DNA from: Lentimicrobium saccharophilum
GTDB lineage: Bacteria > Bacteroidota > Bacteroidia > Bacteroidales > Lentimicrobiaceae
Reading direction: 5' to 3'
Assembly: GCF_001192835.1 (NCBI RefSeq)
Contig: NZ_DF968182.1
Coordinates: forward strand, 2,201,045-2,265,044
Length of the DNA: 64,000 bases
Below, one piece after another: positions 9,944 to 20,038 of this stretch. The position numbers and the translations under genes were made by a program. The notes beneath the pieces were generated by a model, which was not told where the DNA came from, did no database searches, and saw only the letters and a program-made list of their open reading frames with translations. How positions within the stretch are numbered: the stretch's first letter is position 1; every line of letters begins with the position of its first letter.

Positions 9944-11962
9944 TCAGCGGAAAAGCATAACAAAACCTTTCCGGACGTAATCCGTTCCGTTGAAATCCCT
10001 GTACCTGACGATTACAGCATAAATCCCTGCGGCAGCTTCCTGTCCGTTGAAAGAGCCGTCCCAGCCTGCGGTGTAATCACTGGTTTCGAAGACCAGTTGA
10101 CCCCATCGGTTGTAGATCAGCATGCTGTAAAAACCCGGCTCAATATTTCTTACCAAGGGTTTAAACTCCGGCGAAAGACCTCCGGCCCTGAACGCGTTGG
10201 GCATGCGAATATCGGCTTCTCCGGGAAGCAGCACCTCGTTGGAACGGCTGACGGCGTCATCCGACCTGACAGCCTCAACATAGTAGGTCACGCGGCCGGC
10301 TTCCGCACCTGAAGCGTAATCATTAAAAAAGAGCACTGAAGGCGATACCTGCTGCGGAAATCCCGCTGCCGGCTGCCCGTTGTCGAAGCGATAAACCTTG
10401 TAGGCCACTGGTCCGTCAGGCCATCCCTCAATGGCGTTCCAGTTCAGCCGGATGTTGCCGCTCCCCATATCGGTAAGCTCAAGAAAAATGCTTCTCATTA
10501 CCGCCGAGGATGCAAGCTCAAAACCACAGGGATCCAGGGCAACTACCCGGTAATAATAGCTCGATCCGGTAACTTCAGCGGCAGGCTCGGGCAGAATCAG
10601 CGAACTCCCGGCGCCCCAGCCCGTCCTCACCAGGGGTTGCAGCGAGGCAGGCCCTTCGGATGAGCGCAATACTTCAATTTCAGCAATCAGGGAAGCCGGT
10701 GATCCCGAAAGGTACAGGTCAATCCTTTCATTATTCAGCACCGTGAGGTTATCCAGGGCGAAAGCAGCGAGCTGTTCCGGATCGGGAAACAACTCAAGCC
10801 TGCAGCTTTCGGAACTCAGGGTGTTATCCGCATTAACGCCCCTGACATAATAGGTGTAACTGCCTCCCGGTTCCAGCAATTCATCGTCGATGAAGGTATA
10901 GGTTGTAGCAGTACCCGAAGGAACGGAGCCAACTTCCACGGGCAGGCCTCCGTTAAAGGAGCGCATGATAATATACGTGCTTACAGGCGGCATCATGTTT
11001 TTATAAGAATTCCAGCTGAGTGATGCTTTCCGGTCGCAGAGGGTTTCCGTATCTCCGCTGATCAGGATGGTATTGTGCGGCCTGAGGTAGTTTACCGCGC
11101 CCGAACTTGAGTTGCCGCACTGGTCGATGGCGCGCATCACATAGGTAACCACTTCATTGCATGGGTCGTGGTAGGTTGGCAGGGCGGTAAGATCATCCGT
11201 AAAAAAATCAGTATATCCCGTGGTGGCGTGATCATTGAAATTAGGCCCCTCCTTCACCCCGATCACGTATCCGCTGACATCGGGCGTAGGACTGTGCGCC
11301 CAGTGCACTTCCGCTTTTCCGTCGACAATGGTGACATACGAAAGTACCGGGTCCTCCGGAAGGTTATCGTCTTCAAATATGCCACTTGAAATACTGGAAG
11401 CGGCATAATAGATACCTGTTTCATAAACCACCCGGTAATACATGGTTACCGGATCACACAAGGCATTGACGGTATCATAATAGAACAACTGCGTAGTCTC
11501 TCCCACTCTGGTAAAATCTATCCCGTTTTCTGACCTGTAAACAACATAGAATTCCCCTCCGCCCAGCTTCATGCTGTTCCAGTCGAGCCGGGCAATTCCG
11601 GTTCCCGTTCCGCCGTTTGAAACCAGCAGCATGATCGTCCGCAGCCGGTTCGAATCGCCCGAGACTCCGGATGAATTAAAGGTAATCAGAAATGCTTCGT
11701 AGCCGGTGGTCATCCCGTCGGAAACCGGCAGATACCCTTCTTCCTCGGTGGCGGGAAAATCAACAGAATTATAGGCGCCCATGCTCCCGGTAGGGCGGTA
11801 AAAGAGCCTGAACCCGTCAAATGACCCTGACGGCATATTCCAGGTAGCATAAACTGAGCCGTCCAGCTCGACCGACAGGCTGACAAACTGGGGCGTCGGC
11901 TGGGCAGAGGCCCACCCGCTGAGCACAATCAGTATTAAGCCGGTTAACAGTTTTCTGAACAC
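9944..11962 (-). CDS. Fibronectin-III repeat protein with type B T9SS sorting domain
   Basis: A 672-residue secreted protein starting at GTG (11962). It has a signal peptide (about 1-20, ending ASAQ), then about five fibronectin type III-like segments recognisable by repeated YYRVV, YYVRGV and YYVEAV strands, and ends with a gliding-motility-associated (type B) T9SS C-terminal domain: PNAF, YNRWGQLVF, WDGSFNGQ, AAAGIY. The protein would be exported by T9SS and kept at or near the cell surface. The number of Fn3 units is estimated by eye. Its 3' end nearly touches the convergent S9 peptidase gene, and no other gene shares its transcript. Confidence 0.87.
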   Translation of the reverse strand: MFRKLLTGLILIVLSGWASAQPTPQFVSLSVELDGSVYATWNMPSGSFDGFRLFYRPTGSMGAYNSVDFPATEEEGYLPVSDGMTTGYEAFLITFNSSGVSGDSNRLRTIMLLVSNGGTGTGIARLDWNSMKLGGGEFYVVYRSENGIDFTRVGETTQLFYYDTVNALCDPVTMYYRVVYETGIYYAASSISSGIFEDDNLPEDPVLSYVTIVDGKAEVHWAHSPTPDVSGYVIGVKEGPNFNDHATTGYTDFFTDDLTALPTYHDPCNEVVTYVMRAIDQCGNSSSGAVNYLRPHNTILISGDTETLCDRKASLSWNSYKNMMPPVSTYIIMRSFNGGLPVEVGSVPSGTATTYTFIDDELLEPGGSYTYYVRGVNADNTLSSESCRLELFPDPEQLAAFALDNLTVLNNERIDLYLSGSPASLIAEIEVLRSSEGPASLQPLVRTGWGAGSSLILPEPAAEVTGSSYYYRVVALDPCGFELASSAVMRSIFLELTDMGSGNIRLNWNAIEGWPDGPVAYKVYRFDNGQPAAGFPQQVSPSVLFFNDYASGAEAGRVTYYVEAVRSDDAVSRSNEVLLPGEADIRMPNAFRAGGLSPEFKPLVRNIEPGFYSMLIYNRWGQLVFETSDYTAGWDGSFNGQEAAAGIYAVIVRYRDFNGTDYVRKGFVMLFR

Positions 11963-11992
11963 AGCAATTTCACATTTATCCTTAACTTACTC

Positions 11993-12000
11993 CAAAGTTA
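11993..12000 (-). promoter_or_regulatory. Promoter -7 box for the Fn3 T9SS cargo
   Basis: TAACTTTG on the minus strand is an exact TAnnTTTG match, 30 bases before the GTG start at 11962. No clear -33 element is seen. Confidence 0.55.
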
Positions 12001-12343
12001 CAAAACAGCCGGAGACGATTCCATAATAACTGAATGAATTACGAAATATTATTCCCCGGCTGAACGGCATTCGTTGCGATATCAGGTTTGAATTTGTATA
12101 AAAACGGGTAATTACAAATTATCGTGTCTTACAAGCGGCATTGCATATACCATGCAACTTTAAAATATTTTAAAAGTACCCGCCGGAAACCTTCCCCGCC
12201 GGAAAATTGTTTACTCCGGTGGAAGCATAAGTCAGCGGTCATGATGAATTGTATAGCCAAAAGCAATAATTTTGTCCGGCTGAAATCAATCACTTTTACA
12301 TCACTACCAAACCCTATTCTTCACACACACAACGTCCATTGCT
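12001..12343. other. Divergent intergenic region between two T9SS cargo genes
   Basis: AT-rich, with no convincing gene. It must hold the promoter of the large rightward cargo gene, but no exact TAnnTTTG box is seen close to that start. Confidence 0.45.
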
Positions 12344-15300
12344 ATGAAAATAACCTATACCCTGCTATTGTCACTTTTATTTGCTGCCGCATCTGTATTT
12401 GCGCAGGACAGCATTGTAAAGCCTGCCGTGGTCGGTCACGGAACCCTGATTGGCGTCACCCCGCCGCTTCGCGACCTGCCTCCGCTTACCCAGTCGGAGT
12501 GGGATGAAATGGAAGCCAAAGCACATGAAAAGCTGCTGAATCCCAAACTGCGCACCAGAACATATCCCTATGCCGAAACTGCATTGCCCAAAGGGCCTGA
12601 CGGCGTGTGGCAGAAAACCATGGGAACAAACAAGGCCATGCAAAGCGATCCCATCGTGAATTTTCAGGGGCAGACTTCTCCTTATTTTCCCCCTGACGAG
12701 AATGGTACGGCCGGGCCTAACCATTACATGCAAACGGTGAACACCACTTATGCCATCTATTCCAAGACAGGCACTCTGCTGGCAGGTCCGACCAATATGA
12801 ACCTGCTGTTCGGCAGTGTTCCCGGGTCCAACTGCAACGATGGCGACCCCATTATTTTGTACGATGAAATGGCCGACCGCTGGATGGCCGCCGAATTTTC
12901 GCTCTGCGGCTCGCCCGACAGGATGCTGGTTGCAGTGTCCGCCACCAACGACCCCACAGGCAGCTGGTATCAATACTCCTTTAACATGGGCGGCATGCCC
13001 GACTACGAAAAATTCGGCATCTGGCCCGATGGGTATTACATGGGGACAAACACCTCGAACAATACCGATATTTATGTTTTTGAGCGTGAAGTGATGCTGA
13101 ACGGCGGCACCAATCCAAAAATGGTGTCTTTCGACAATCCCTGGAGACCGGGATCGGTTGACGGTTTTATGATGGTCCCCCCGGTTGACAACGACGGACC
13201 GGCTGCTCCGGCAGGATCTCCCGGAATCTTCATCGCCCATCAGGACGACGCTTTCGGCGGAAGCGCTGACCAGCTCTGGATCTATGAACTGGATGTGGAC
13301 TGGACAACCACGTCGAACTCGACGTTTACGAGGGTTCAGCAGATCAACGTGGAACCTTTCGACAGCAACTTTGGCAACAACTGGAACAACATCAAACAGC
13401 CGGGAACCAGTCAGGAGCTCGACGCCATTCCCCAGGTAATAATGAATGTGCCCCAGTACCGCAATTTCGGTTCTTACCAGACCATTATATGCTGCCATAC
13501 CGTTGATGTTGACGCAACCGATCACGCCGGTATCCGCTGGTATGAGTTGCGCAGGACTTCGGGCGACTGGACCATCCGCCAGCAGGGCACTTATGCCCCG
13601 GATGAACATTCACGCTGGATGGGCAGTATTATGCTGAACGGATCCAATGAACTTGCGCTGGGATATTCCGTTTCAAGCAGCAGCGTCTATCCAGGCATCC
13701 GTTATACCGGACAAACGGCTGAAGAATATGCACAGGCCAGCGGCATCATGGATGTTCCCGAAGGGATTATCTGGGAAGGTACGGCCTCGCAAACAGGCGC
13801 CAACCGCTGGGGCGACTACTCCCTGCTGAGCGTTGATCCCGCCGATGATGAAACTTTCTGGTACACCAATCAGTATGTAAGCGGCGGACAGAGGACACGT
13901 ATTGCATCCTTCAACATCGGCCCGCTGGGACCGAATGCATCGTTTATCGCCAACAATACCCTGCCATGCATCGATGAAACCGTAAACTTTACCGATATCA
14001 GCACCGGCGGCCCCGTTTCATGGAGTTGGTCATTCCTTCCCAACACGGTGACTTTTGTGGAAGGCACCAGCAGCAATTCGCAGAACCCCCGGGTGCAGTT
14101 CAACGCACTCGGAAGCTATTCGGTTACGTTATCGGCCACCAATGCCGGCGGGAGCAACGCGGTTACCCAGACCAACTACATTACGGTGAACGAAGCCAAT
14201 GCGGCATTTTCAGCCACGCCCCAGAACATCGTGGTGAACAATCCGGTGCAGTTCATTGACGAATCCACCTGTGATGTAACCTCCTGGGATTGGAATTTCG
14301 GGGAAGGCGCCGAACCGGCCACAGCCACCGGGCCGGGACCTCATCAGGTGATTTATGTTACCACAGGGACCAAAACCATTGCGCTCACCGTGAACGGCAA
14401 CAATACCATGACGCGTACCGACTACATCAATGTGATTCCGGACTCCTTCAACATGAGCAACATCACCATCAATACATGCAGCGGAACATTTTACGATGCA
14501 GGAGGTCCCTCTCAGAATTATGGCAACAACCTGAACCAGACCATGGTATTCAGATCGGCCATACCCGGCAACCAGCTGAGGGTTGAGTTTACCGGGTTTG
14601 AGCTTGAGAGCAGCGCCAACTGCGCCAATGATTACCTGTCGGTACACAACGGGCTGACGCCCTTTGCGCCACAGCTCGGTAAATGGTGCGGCAGCGACAC
14701 CCCCGGCGTCATCACTTCCGACAACGGCAGCGGTGCGCTTACATTCGTTTTCAGAAGCAATGCCAGCGGAAACTACCCCGGATGGATGGCAACCATCTCC
14801 TGCTTCAGTCCGGTAACCGCCCCGCAAACCTTTACAGCCACAGCCCTGAGCGATTCGGAAATCGGTCTTGAATGGCAGAAGAATGCCGAAAACAACGATG
14901 TACTGATCGCCTGGTCGGAAGCCGGGATCGGACAACCCGTCAACGGAACCACCTATACCACGGGCGAAGCGCTGCCCGGCGGCGGAACCGTATTGTACAC
15001 GGGTTCACTAAATGAATTTACACACAGCGGTTTGAATGCGCTGACCACTTATAACTACAAGGCATTTTCAATGACCCCGGCAATGGACTATTCACCGGGT
15101 CTGGAAGCCTCGGCCACCACCCTGAATGCCCCGCCTACCCTGGCCGTTTCTCCTGTCAACATCGAAGTGGATGAAAATCAGGGAAATGCTTCCTTTACCG
15201 TGACCAGTAACTCGTTATGGAGTGCCGTGTCCGATGCTGAATGGTGCACCGTTACCCCATCAGGTAACGGAAACGGCGCCATTGAAGCCGTTTATGAAGC

Positions 15301-16447
15301 CAATGAAATGGCTGCACCGAGGGTGGCCGCCATCACCGTCACCGTTGCCGGGCTTGATCCCCAGACTGTAACCCTTACCCAGACCGGGGCAGCACCCACA
15401 CTCAATGCCAGTCCGCTCACCTTCCAGGTCGGCGCCGAAGCAGGAAGCGTCCAAAGCAGTGTAACTTCAAACACCACCTGGACAGCCGTCAGCAACCAGC
15501 CTGAATGGTGTACGGTAACCCCTGCCGGATCGGGCAACGGAACTGTTGACATTCAATATACGGAAAACAGCTGGGCTGCGGTACGCACGGCCACCATCAC
15601 CCTGACGGCCGAAGGCACCAGCCCCGTGGAGCTGATACTGATGCAGGACGGAGCCGAGGCTTTCCTTACCGTGGAACCACTGGCACTTCAGGTGAGCGCG
15701 GATGCCGGTGTTGCTGAGGTTAGTATTCAGGCCAATTTCGAGTGGATTGCCGGATCGGACGCCGGCTGGTGCACCGCTGAACCACAGACAGGCAACGGAA
15801 CCGGAACCCTGACCCTGAACTACCAGGAGAATGCTGTTATTGAAGCGCGCACCGCCATTATCACCATCACGGGCAACAGCCTGGAGCAAACGGTCACCCT
15901 TACGCAGGAAGCCGCTGCGCCGAGCCTGGACGTGACACCACTGATTGCCGAAGTATCATACGAAGCCGGATCTTTCGACTTTATCATCACGGCCAATGTT
16001 GACTGGTCGGCAGCCGCCGACTCGGCCTGGCTGAATGTTACCGGCACCGGCAGCGGCAACGGGGTATTGTCGGCTGTATACCAGGCTAACCCCAATTCCG
16101 GATCAAGAACCAGCATCATTACGGTGAATGCAGCCGGACTTGATCCGCAGCAGGTATCGGTAATCCAGGACGGTACCGGATTGGGCATAGTTGAAAACGG
16201 CAGCGAATCCATCAGAATTTATCCCAACCCCGCAAAGGACGAGTTTATAGTGGAGGTTAATCCTGCCGATTTCCCCGAATTTAAGGTACAACTGCTGAAC
16301 CTTACGGGTACCGAAATACTCTCGAAACAATGCAGCGGCAAGGAAAAATATGTGATTGACATCAGCACGGTGAAATCAGGATCCTATATGATCCGCATCA
16401 ATTCCGGCGAAAAAATGATCAATCATGTTATGGTGATTATGAAATAA
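12344..16447 (+). CDS. Large T9SS cargo: PKD, CUB, Fn3 and four BACON domains
   Basis: A 1367-residue secreted protein. In order it has a signal peptide (1-21, ending VFAQ), a large N-terminal domain with Trp/Asp/Gly-rich strands that could be a beta-propeller (about 75-545), two PKD-like domains (about 548-725; WSWSF and WDWNFGEG), a CUB-like domain (about 706-825, conserved Cys712, SANCANDYLSVHNG), an Fn3-like segment (about 828-925), four BACON domains (about 932-1275) and a type A T9SS C-terminal domain (about 1290-1367; IRIYPNPAKDEF, GSYMIRI). BACON domains are linked to carbohydrate or mucin binding. The first three repeats keep a W-C core (EWCTV, EWCTV, GWCTA); the fourth has AWLNV. 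No catalytic motif is recognised. It is likely a surface or released binding protein. Confidence 0.88.
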   Translation: MKITYTLLLSLLFAAASVFAQDSIVKPAVVGHGTLIGVTPPLRDLPPLTQSEWDEMEAKAHEKLLNPKLRTRTYPYAETALPKGPDGVWQKTMGTNKAMQSDPIVNFQGQTSPYFPPDENGTAGPNHYMQTVNTTYAIYSKTGTLLAGPTNMNLLFGSVPGSNCNDGDPIILYDEMADRWMAAEFSLCGSPDRMLVAVSATNDPTGSWYQYSFNMGGMPDYEKFGIWPDGYYMGTNTSNNTDIYVFEREVMLNGGTNPKMVSFDNPWRPGSVDGFMMVPPVDNDGPAAPAGSPGIFIAHQDDAFGGSADQLWIYELDVDWTTTSNSTFTRVQQINVEPFDSNFGNNWNNIKQPGTSQELDAIPQVIMNVPQYRNFGSYQTIICCHTVDVDATDHAGIRWYELRRTSGDWTIRQQGTYAPDEHSRWMGSIMLNGSNELALGYSVSSSSVYPGIRYTGQTAEEYAQASGIMDVPEGIIWEGTASQTGANRWGDYSLLSVDPADDETFWYTNQYVSGGQRTRIASFNIGPLGPNASFIANNTLPCIDETVNFTDISTGGPVSWSWSFLPNTVTFVEGTSSNSQNPRVQFNALGSYSVTLSATNAGGSNAVTQTNYITVNEANAAFSATPQNIVVNNPVQFIDESTCDVTSWDWNFGEGAEPATATGPGPHQVIYVTTGTKTIALTVNGNNTMTRTDYINVIPDSFNMSNITINTCSGTFYDAGGPSQNYGNNLNQTMVFRSAIPGNQLRVEFTGFELESSANCANDYLSVHNGLTPFAPQLGKWCGSDTPGVITSDNGSGALTFVFRSNASGNYPGWMATISCFSPVTAPQTFTATALSDSEIGLEWQKNAENNDVLIAWSEAGIGQPVNGTTYTTGEALPGGGTVLYTGSLNEFTHSGLNALTTYNYKAFSMTPAMDYSPGLEASATTLNAPPTLAVSPVNIEVDENQGNASFTVTSNSLWSAVSDAEWCTVTPSGNGNGAIEAVYEANEMAAPRVAAITVTVAGLDPQTVTLTQTGAAPTLNASPLTFQVGAEAGSVQSSVTSNTTWTAVSNQPEWCTVTPAGSGNGTVDIQYTENSWAAVRTATITLTAEGTSPVELILMQDGAEAFLTVEPLALQVSADAGVAEVSIQANFEWIAGSDAGWCTAEPQTGNGTGTLTLNYQENAVIEARTAIITITGNSLEQTVTLTQEAAAPSLDVTPLIAEVSYEAGSFDFIITANVDWSAAADSAWLNVTGTGSGNGVLSAVYQANPNSGSRTSIITVNAAGLDPQQVSVIQDGTGLGIVENGSESIRIYPNPAKDEFIVEVNPADFPEFKVQLLNLTGTEILSKQCSGKEKYVIDISTVKSGSYMIRINSGEKMINHVMVIMK

Positions 16448-16483
16448 CTGAACACGGGAATTCTCTGCAGAACATCAACATTC

Positions 16484-16517
16484 GGGCGCTTCAGGCAGAA
16501 GCGTCCGTTTATTTTTG
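16484..16517 (+). terminator. Rho-independent terminator after the BACON cargo gene
   Basis: A 9-bp stem (GGGCGCTTC / GAAGCGTCC, one G-T pair) with a 5-base loop is followed by a T-rich tract (GTTTATTTTTG). It lies 37 bases after the stop codon. Confidence 0.75.
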
Positions 16518-16668
16518 TCCGGGCTTCCGCAGATAAACCTGCCGGAATATCCGGGCAGGAAATATCGGTGCAGTTGCTCCGCAGGCGGTCCGGGCAGCAT
16601 CTGACAGACGCTCCGACTTTTTTGAAACTCAGGCGTTTTGGCTTAGTATTTAAAATTAGGCTTCGCCA

Positions 16669-16697
16669 TTGGCGGTGAATTACTTTTTATACCTTTG
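16669..16697 (+). promoter_or_regulatory. glyA promoter (-33 TTG, -7 TACCTTTG)
   Basis: TTG at 16669-16671 and an exact TAnnTTTG box at 16690-16697 are separated by 18 bases, a good Bacteroidota primary sigma-factor promoter. The predicted 5' leader to the ATG is about 63 bases. No glycine riboswitch is recognised in it. Confidence 0.7.
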
Positions 16698-16766
16698 CAC
16701 TGTCAAAACACGGCATTTACAAAGGTCATATTGCACAAAATCAAACATATAAACTACAATTTCATC

Positions 16767-18047
16767 ATGAAAAAAGACAAGCAGGTTTTTGACCTCATCA
16801 AGCAGGAGAAAGAGCGTCAGATGCATGGCATTGAGTTGATTGCTTCTGAAAATTTTGTCAGCCAGCAGGTGCTCGATGCCATGGGTTCGGTACTTACCAA
16901 CAAATACGCCGAAGGATATCCCGGAAAACGTTATTATGGTGGTTGTCAGATTGTTGACCAAACAGAGCAACTGGCCATTGACCGCGCCAAGGCGTTGTTT
17001 GGTGCTGAATGGGCCAATGTGCAGCCCCACTCGGGCGCCCAGGCCAATATGGCTGTGCTGATGACCGTGCTGAAACCCGGCGATACCTTTATGGGGCTGA
17101 ACCTGGCGCATGGCGGACACCTTTCGCATGGATCGCCCGTGAACTCATCGGGTATCCTTTACAAACCGGTTGCTTACGGTGTGGAAGAGGAAACCGGCAC
17201 CATCAACTATGACAAGATGGAAGCCGTGGCCCTGGAGACCAGGCCCAAACTTATCATTGCCGGCGCTTCAGCCTACTCACGCGACTGGGATTATAAGCGC
17301 ATGCGGGCAATTGCCGACAAGATCGGCGCCCTGTTGCTTGCCGATGTGGCCCACCCCGCCGGAATGATTGCGCGCGGCCTGCTCAATGATCCTATTCCTT
17401 ACTGTCACTTTGTAACCACCACCACCCACAAAACACTTCGCGGCCCCCGCGGCGGTATGATCCTGATGGGCAAAGACTTCGAAAATCCATGGGGATTGAA
17501 AACACCCAAGGGCGAAATTAAAATGATGTCGGCCCTGCTCGATTCCGCCGTATTCCCGGGCGTTCAGGGCGGTCCGCTGGAGCATGTGATCGCTTCCAAG
17601 GCCGTTGCTTTCGGCGAGGCCCTTAGCGACGAGTTTATGGAGTATATTATCCAGGTGAAGAAAAACGCCCAGGTAATGGCCAAAGCTTTTGTTGACAAAG
17701 GCTACCACGTCATTTCCGGTGGCACCGACAACCACCTGATGCTGATCGACCTCCGTTCCAAATTCCCCGATCTTACCGGAAAGGTGGCTGAGAACACCCT
17801 GGTGAAAGCCGATATTACCATCAATAAAAACATGGTTCCCTTCGACAGCCGTTCACCGTTTACCACCTCGGGCATCCGCGTAGGAACCCCCGCCATTACC
17901 ACCCGCGGCCTGAAAGAAGAACACATGGGAATTATAGTAAACCTGATTGACGAGGTACTTTCAAATCCGGAAGACGAAACGGTGGTTGATGCCGTGCGTT
18001 TAAAAGTAAATGAACTGATGAGCAGTTTTCCTCTTTTTGCATGGTAA
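16767..18047 (+). CDS. glyA: Serine hydroxymethyltransferase
   Basis: GlyA is a PLP enzyme that interconverts serine and glycine while charging tetrahydrofolate with a one-carbon unit, in the cytosol. The 426-residue protein has the typical N-terminus ([13 protein letters not shown]), the [10 protein letters not shown] segment and the PLP-binding lysine Lys222 in [14 protein letters not shown]. Length matches the family. I chose the ATG at 16767 because the frame is open 24 codons upstream but that stretch overlaps the promoter. The gene is transcribed alone, between a terminator upstream and a terminator 26 bases downstream. Confidence 0.97.
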   Translation: MKKDKQVFDLIKQEKERQMHGIELIASENFVSQQVLDAMGSVLTNKYAEGYPGKRYYGGCQIVDQTEQLAIDRAKALFGAEWANVQPHSGAQANMAVLMTVLKPGDTFMGLNLAHGGHLSHGSPVNSSGILYKPVAYGVEEETGTINYDKMEAVALETRPKLIIAGASAYSRDWDYKRMRAIADKIGALLLADVAHPAGMIARGLLNDPIPYCHFVTTTTHKTLRGPRGGMILMGKDFENPWGLKTPKGEIKMMSALLDSAVFPGVQGGPLEHVIASKAVAFGEALSDEFMEYIIQVKKNAQVMAKAFVDKGYHVISGGTDNHLMLIDLRSKFPDLTGKVAENTLVKADITINKNMVPFDSRSPFTTSGIRVGTPAITTRGLKEEHMGIIVNLIDEVLSNPEDETVVDAVRLKVNELMSSFPLFAW

Positions 18048-18072
18048 TCAGCAATCTGTAATAGTTTTTATA

Positions 18073-18096
18073 AGCCATCCCACGGGGTGGCTTTTT
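18073..18096 (+). terminator. Rho-independent terminator after glyA
   Basis: AGCCATCCC, ACG and GGGTGGCT form a short GC-rich hairpin with one unpaired base, followed by TTTTTC. Confidence 0.75.
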
Positions 18097-18160
18097 CGTT
18101 CAGGGTAATAACTACCGGTAAAGCCCGGTAAACAGGTTTCGCTTATTTGAAGTGAAATCC

Positions 18161-18168
18161 TATTTTTG
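18161..18168 (+). promoter_or_regulatory. Promoter -7 box for the L,D-transpeptidase lipoprotein
   Basis: TATTTTTG matches TAnnTTTG exactly and lies 13 bases before the ATG at 18182. It rules against the upstream in-frame GTG at 18152, which would precede the transcription start. Confidence 0.6.
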
Positions 18169-18181
18169 TAAAAAAACTACC

Positions 18182-19909
18182 ATGAGGTACTTCATTCTAT
18201 TGATTTCTACGCTGGGAATCATTGCCTGCTCAAGAACACCGGATCAGCCTGCCGGACCGGTTAACCGCAAAGCCCTGACCCGTGACAGCCTGAGGCGAAT
18301 TGCGGAAGCCAGGTTTCAGGATACCCGCACGGCTTCTGCCGGCGCTATCAGAGAGATCATAGAAACAAGAGAGCCCGACGACCGGTATAAAGCCCGGGGC
18401 GTTTCACTATATTCTTCGGTACTGCTGCCAAAACTTTACATAGAGAACAATTTCAATCTATTATGGATCAACCATTTTGATTCAATCCATAAAGTGGAAG
18501 AGATGTCGGCTTTTCTCGAAGACATTATTTTCCACGGATTGATTCCTGAACACTATCATGCTGCTGAAATCAGACAATCGCTGACAGAACTGGCGAAAGA
18601 CAGTGCGCTGATCTATAATTCAACTTTCCTGGCGAACCTCGATCTTCTGCTCAGCGACGCCTGGTTTATGGCGGCTTCGCACCTCTATTTCGGCAAAATA
18701 GATCCTGAAAGCCTGGAGGCGCAGTGGGGCATCAGGAGGGATAAGCCCGACATCCCCTTTGACCGCTATCTGAAAACTATGCTCAGCCAGGAAACCGTGG
18801 AAGAAGGTTTCAGGCACTTTTATCCGCCCCATCCGGGCTATGAAGCCATGGTTGCAGAAGCAAAAAGGCTCACAACGTTAAAGGACGGGGATTTCAGCAT
18901 CAAAGCCGACCTGAAAAACAGCTCTCTTAAACCCGGAGACTCTTCGGCATATATTGCAGAAATTAAAAGAAAACTTGCATTTCTGGGTTTATATACGCCC
19001 GATACCCTGACAAATCCTGATAAATATGACGACAGGCTGTTGGAATCGGTTAAGAAACTTCAGGAACATTTTGGCTACAATACCGACGGCGCCATCGGGA
19101 AAAACGCGTTCAAAGCCCTTAATATGACTGTGGAGCAACGGATCGGACAGCTATATGTCAATATGGAGCGCCTCCGGTGGATGCCTGACTCGCTGGAACA
19201 CACTTATATTCAAGTAAATATTGCCGATTTCACCCTGGATGTCTTCAGGGAAGGCGACACCCTGCTGCGCATGCGAACCATTGTGGGGAAAGAATACCGG
19301 GAAACCCCCGTCTTCAATGCACGCATCACCTACCTGGTATTCAGCCCTTCGTGGACGGTTCCGCCGACCATACAGCGCAAGGATGTGATTCCTGAAGTAC
19401 GCAGAAATACCGGATATCTTGCAAGGAAAAACATGAAAGTCTATGATTCAAAGGGCAGGCTGGTGGATCCGGCTTCCGTCAACTGGAGCCGCGACGGTAT
19501 GCGCTATACCATCAGGCAATCACCGGGAGCACAAAATGCACTCGGAAAGGTGAAATTCATGTTCCCGAACAAACACAACATTTACCTTCACGACACCCCT
19601 TCGCGCAATCTGTTCGCCCGCGACGAACGGACCTTCAGTTCAGGCTGCATCCGCATCGAAAAGCCCTATGATCTTGCCCTGATATTGATGTCGGATATGG
19701 AAGGATGGACGCCGGAACGTATCCGGCAGGCCATGGACGCCGGCATCGAAAAGACTGTCGTCCTGAAAAATCCGGCCGGGGTGTATCTCACTTACCTCAC
19801 GGCCTGGGGGACAAAAGCAGGAGTCATTCATTACCGAACAGATATTTACAACCGTGATGCTGAAATGCTGAAAGCACTCAGAGAAAAGCATACCAAATGG
19901 AAAACCTGA
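18182..19909 (+). CDS. YcbB-type L,D-transpeptidase lipoprotein
   Basis: About 575 residues. It begins with a lipoprotein signal (GIIACS, Cys16), followed by a helical scaffold domain, a peptidoglycan-binding-like segment (about 250-330; LGLYTPDTL, LQEHFGYNTDGAIG) and a C-terminal YkuD catalytic domain. The active site is visible as His470 in YLHDTPS and Cys489 in FSSGCIRIE. L,D-transpeptidases make 3-3 cross-links in peptidoglycan or attach proteins to it. The size and order match the YcbB/LdtD group. It is followed 129 bp later by a second, unrelated-looking YkuD protein on the same strand, which suggests a small peptidoglycan-remodelling locus. Confidence 0.9.
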   Translation: MRYFILLISTLGIIACSRTPDQPAGPVNRKALTRDSLRRIAEARFQDTRTASAGAIREIIETREPDDRYKARGVSLYSSVLLPKLYIENNFNLLWINHFDSIHKVEEMSAFLEDIIFHGLIPEHYHAAEIRQSLTELAKDSALIYNSTFLANLDLLLSDAWFMAASHLYFGKIDPESLEAQWGIRRDKPDIPFDRYLKTMLSQETVEEGFRHFYPPHPGYEAMVAEAKRLTTLKDGDFSIKADLKNSSLKPGDSSAYIAEIKRKLAFLGLYTPDTLTNPDKYDDRLLESVKKLQEHFGYNTDGAIGKNAFKALNMTVEQRIGQLYVNMERLRWMPDSLEHTYIQVNIADFTLDVFREGDTLLRMRTIVGKEYRETPVFNARITYLVFSPSWTVPPTIQRKDVIPEVRRNTGYLARKNMKVYDSKGRLVDPASVNWSRDGMRYTIRQSPGAQNALGKVKFMFPNKHNIYLHDTPSRNLFARDERTFSSGCIRIEKPYDLALILMSDMEGWTPERIRQAMDAGIEKTVVLKNPAGVYLTYLTAWGTKAGVIHYRTDIYNRDAEMLKALREKHTKWKT

Positions 19910-20038
19910 GCATGAAAATAATTTCAGTACCCTGATCCGGTCCGGGCTTTCACTTTTTTTTATCCTTACGGTAAAAGCAATTGAAGAAATGCAGATTTTT
20001 GCGGCACGACATCGAAGTTAAAATTAATCAATTCTAAA

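Noticed and set aside
12377..13609. Long 410-residue frame antisense to the BACON cargo gene
   Set aside because: It lies fully inside the real gene, has Arg/Gly/His-rich content with no domain, and follows the opposite-strand codon pattern.
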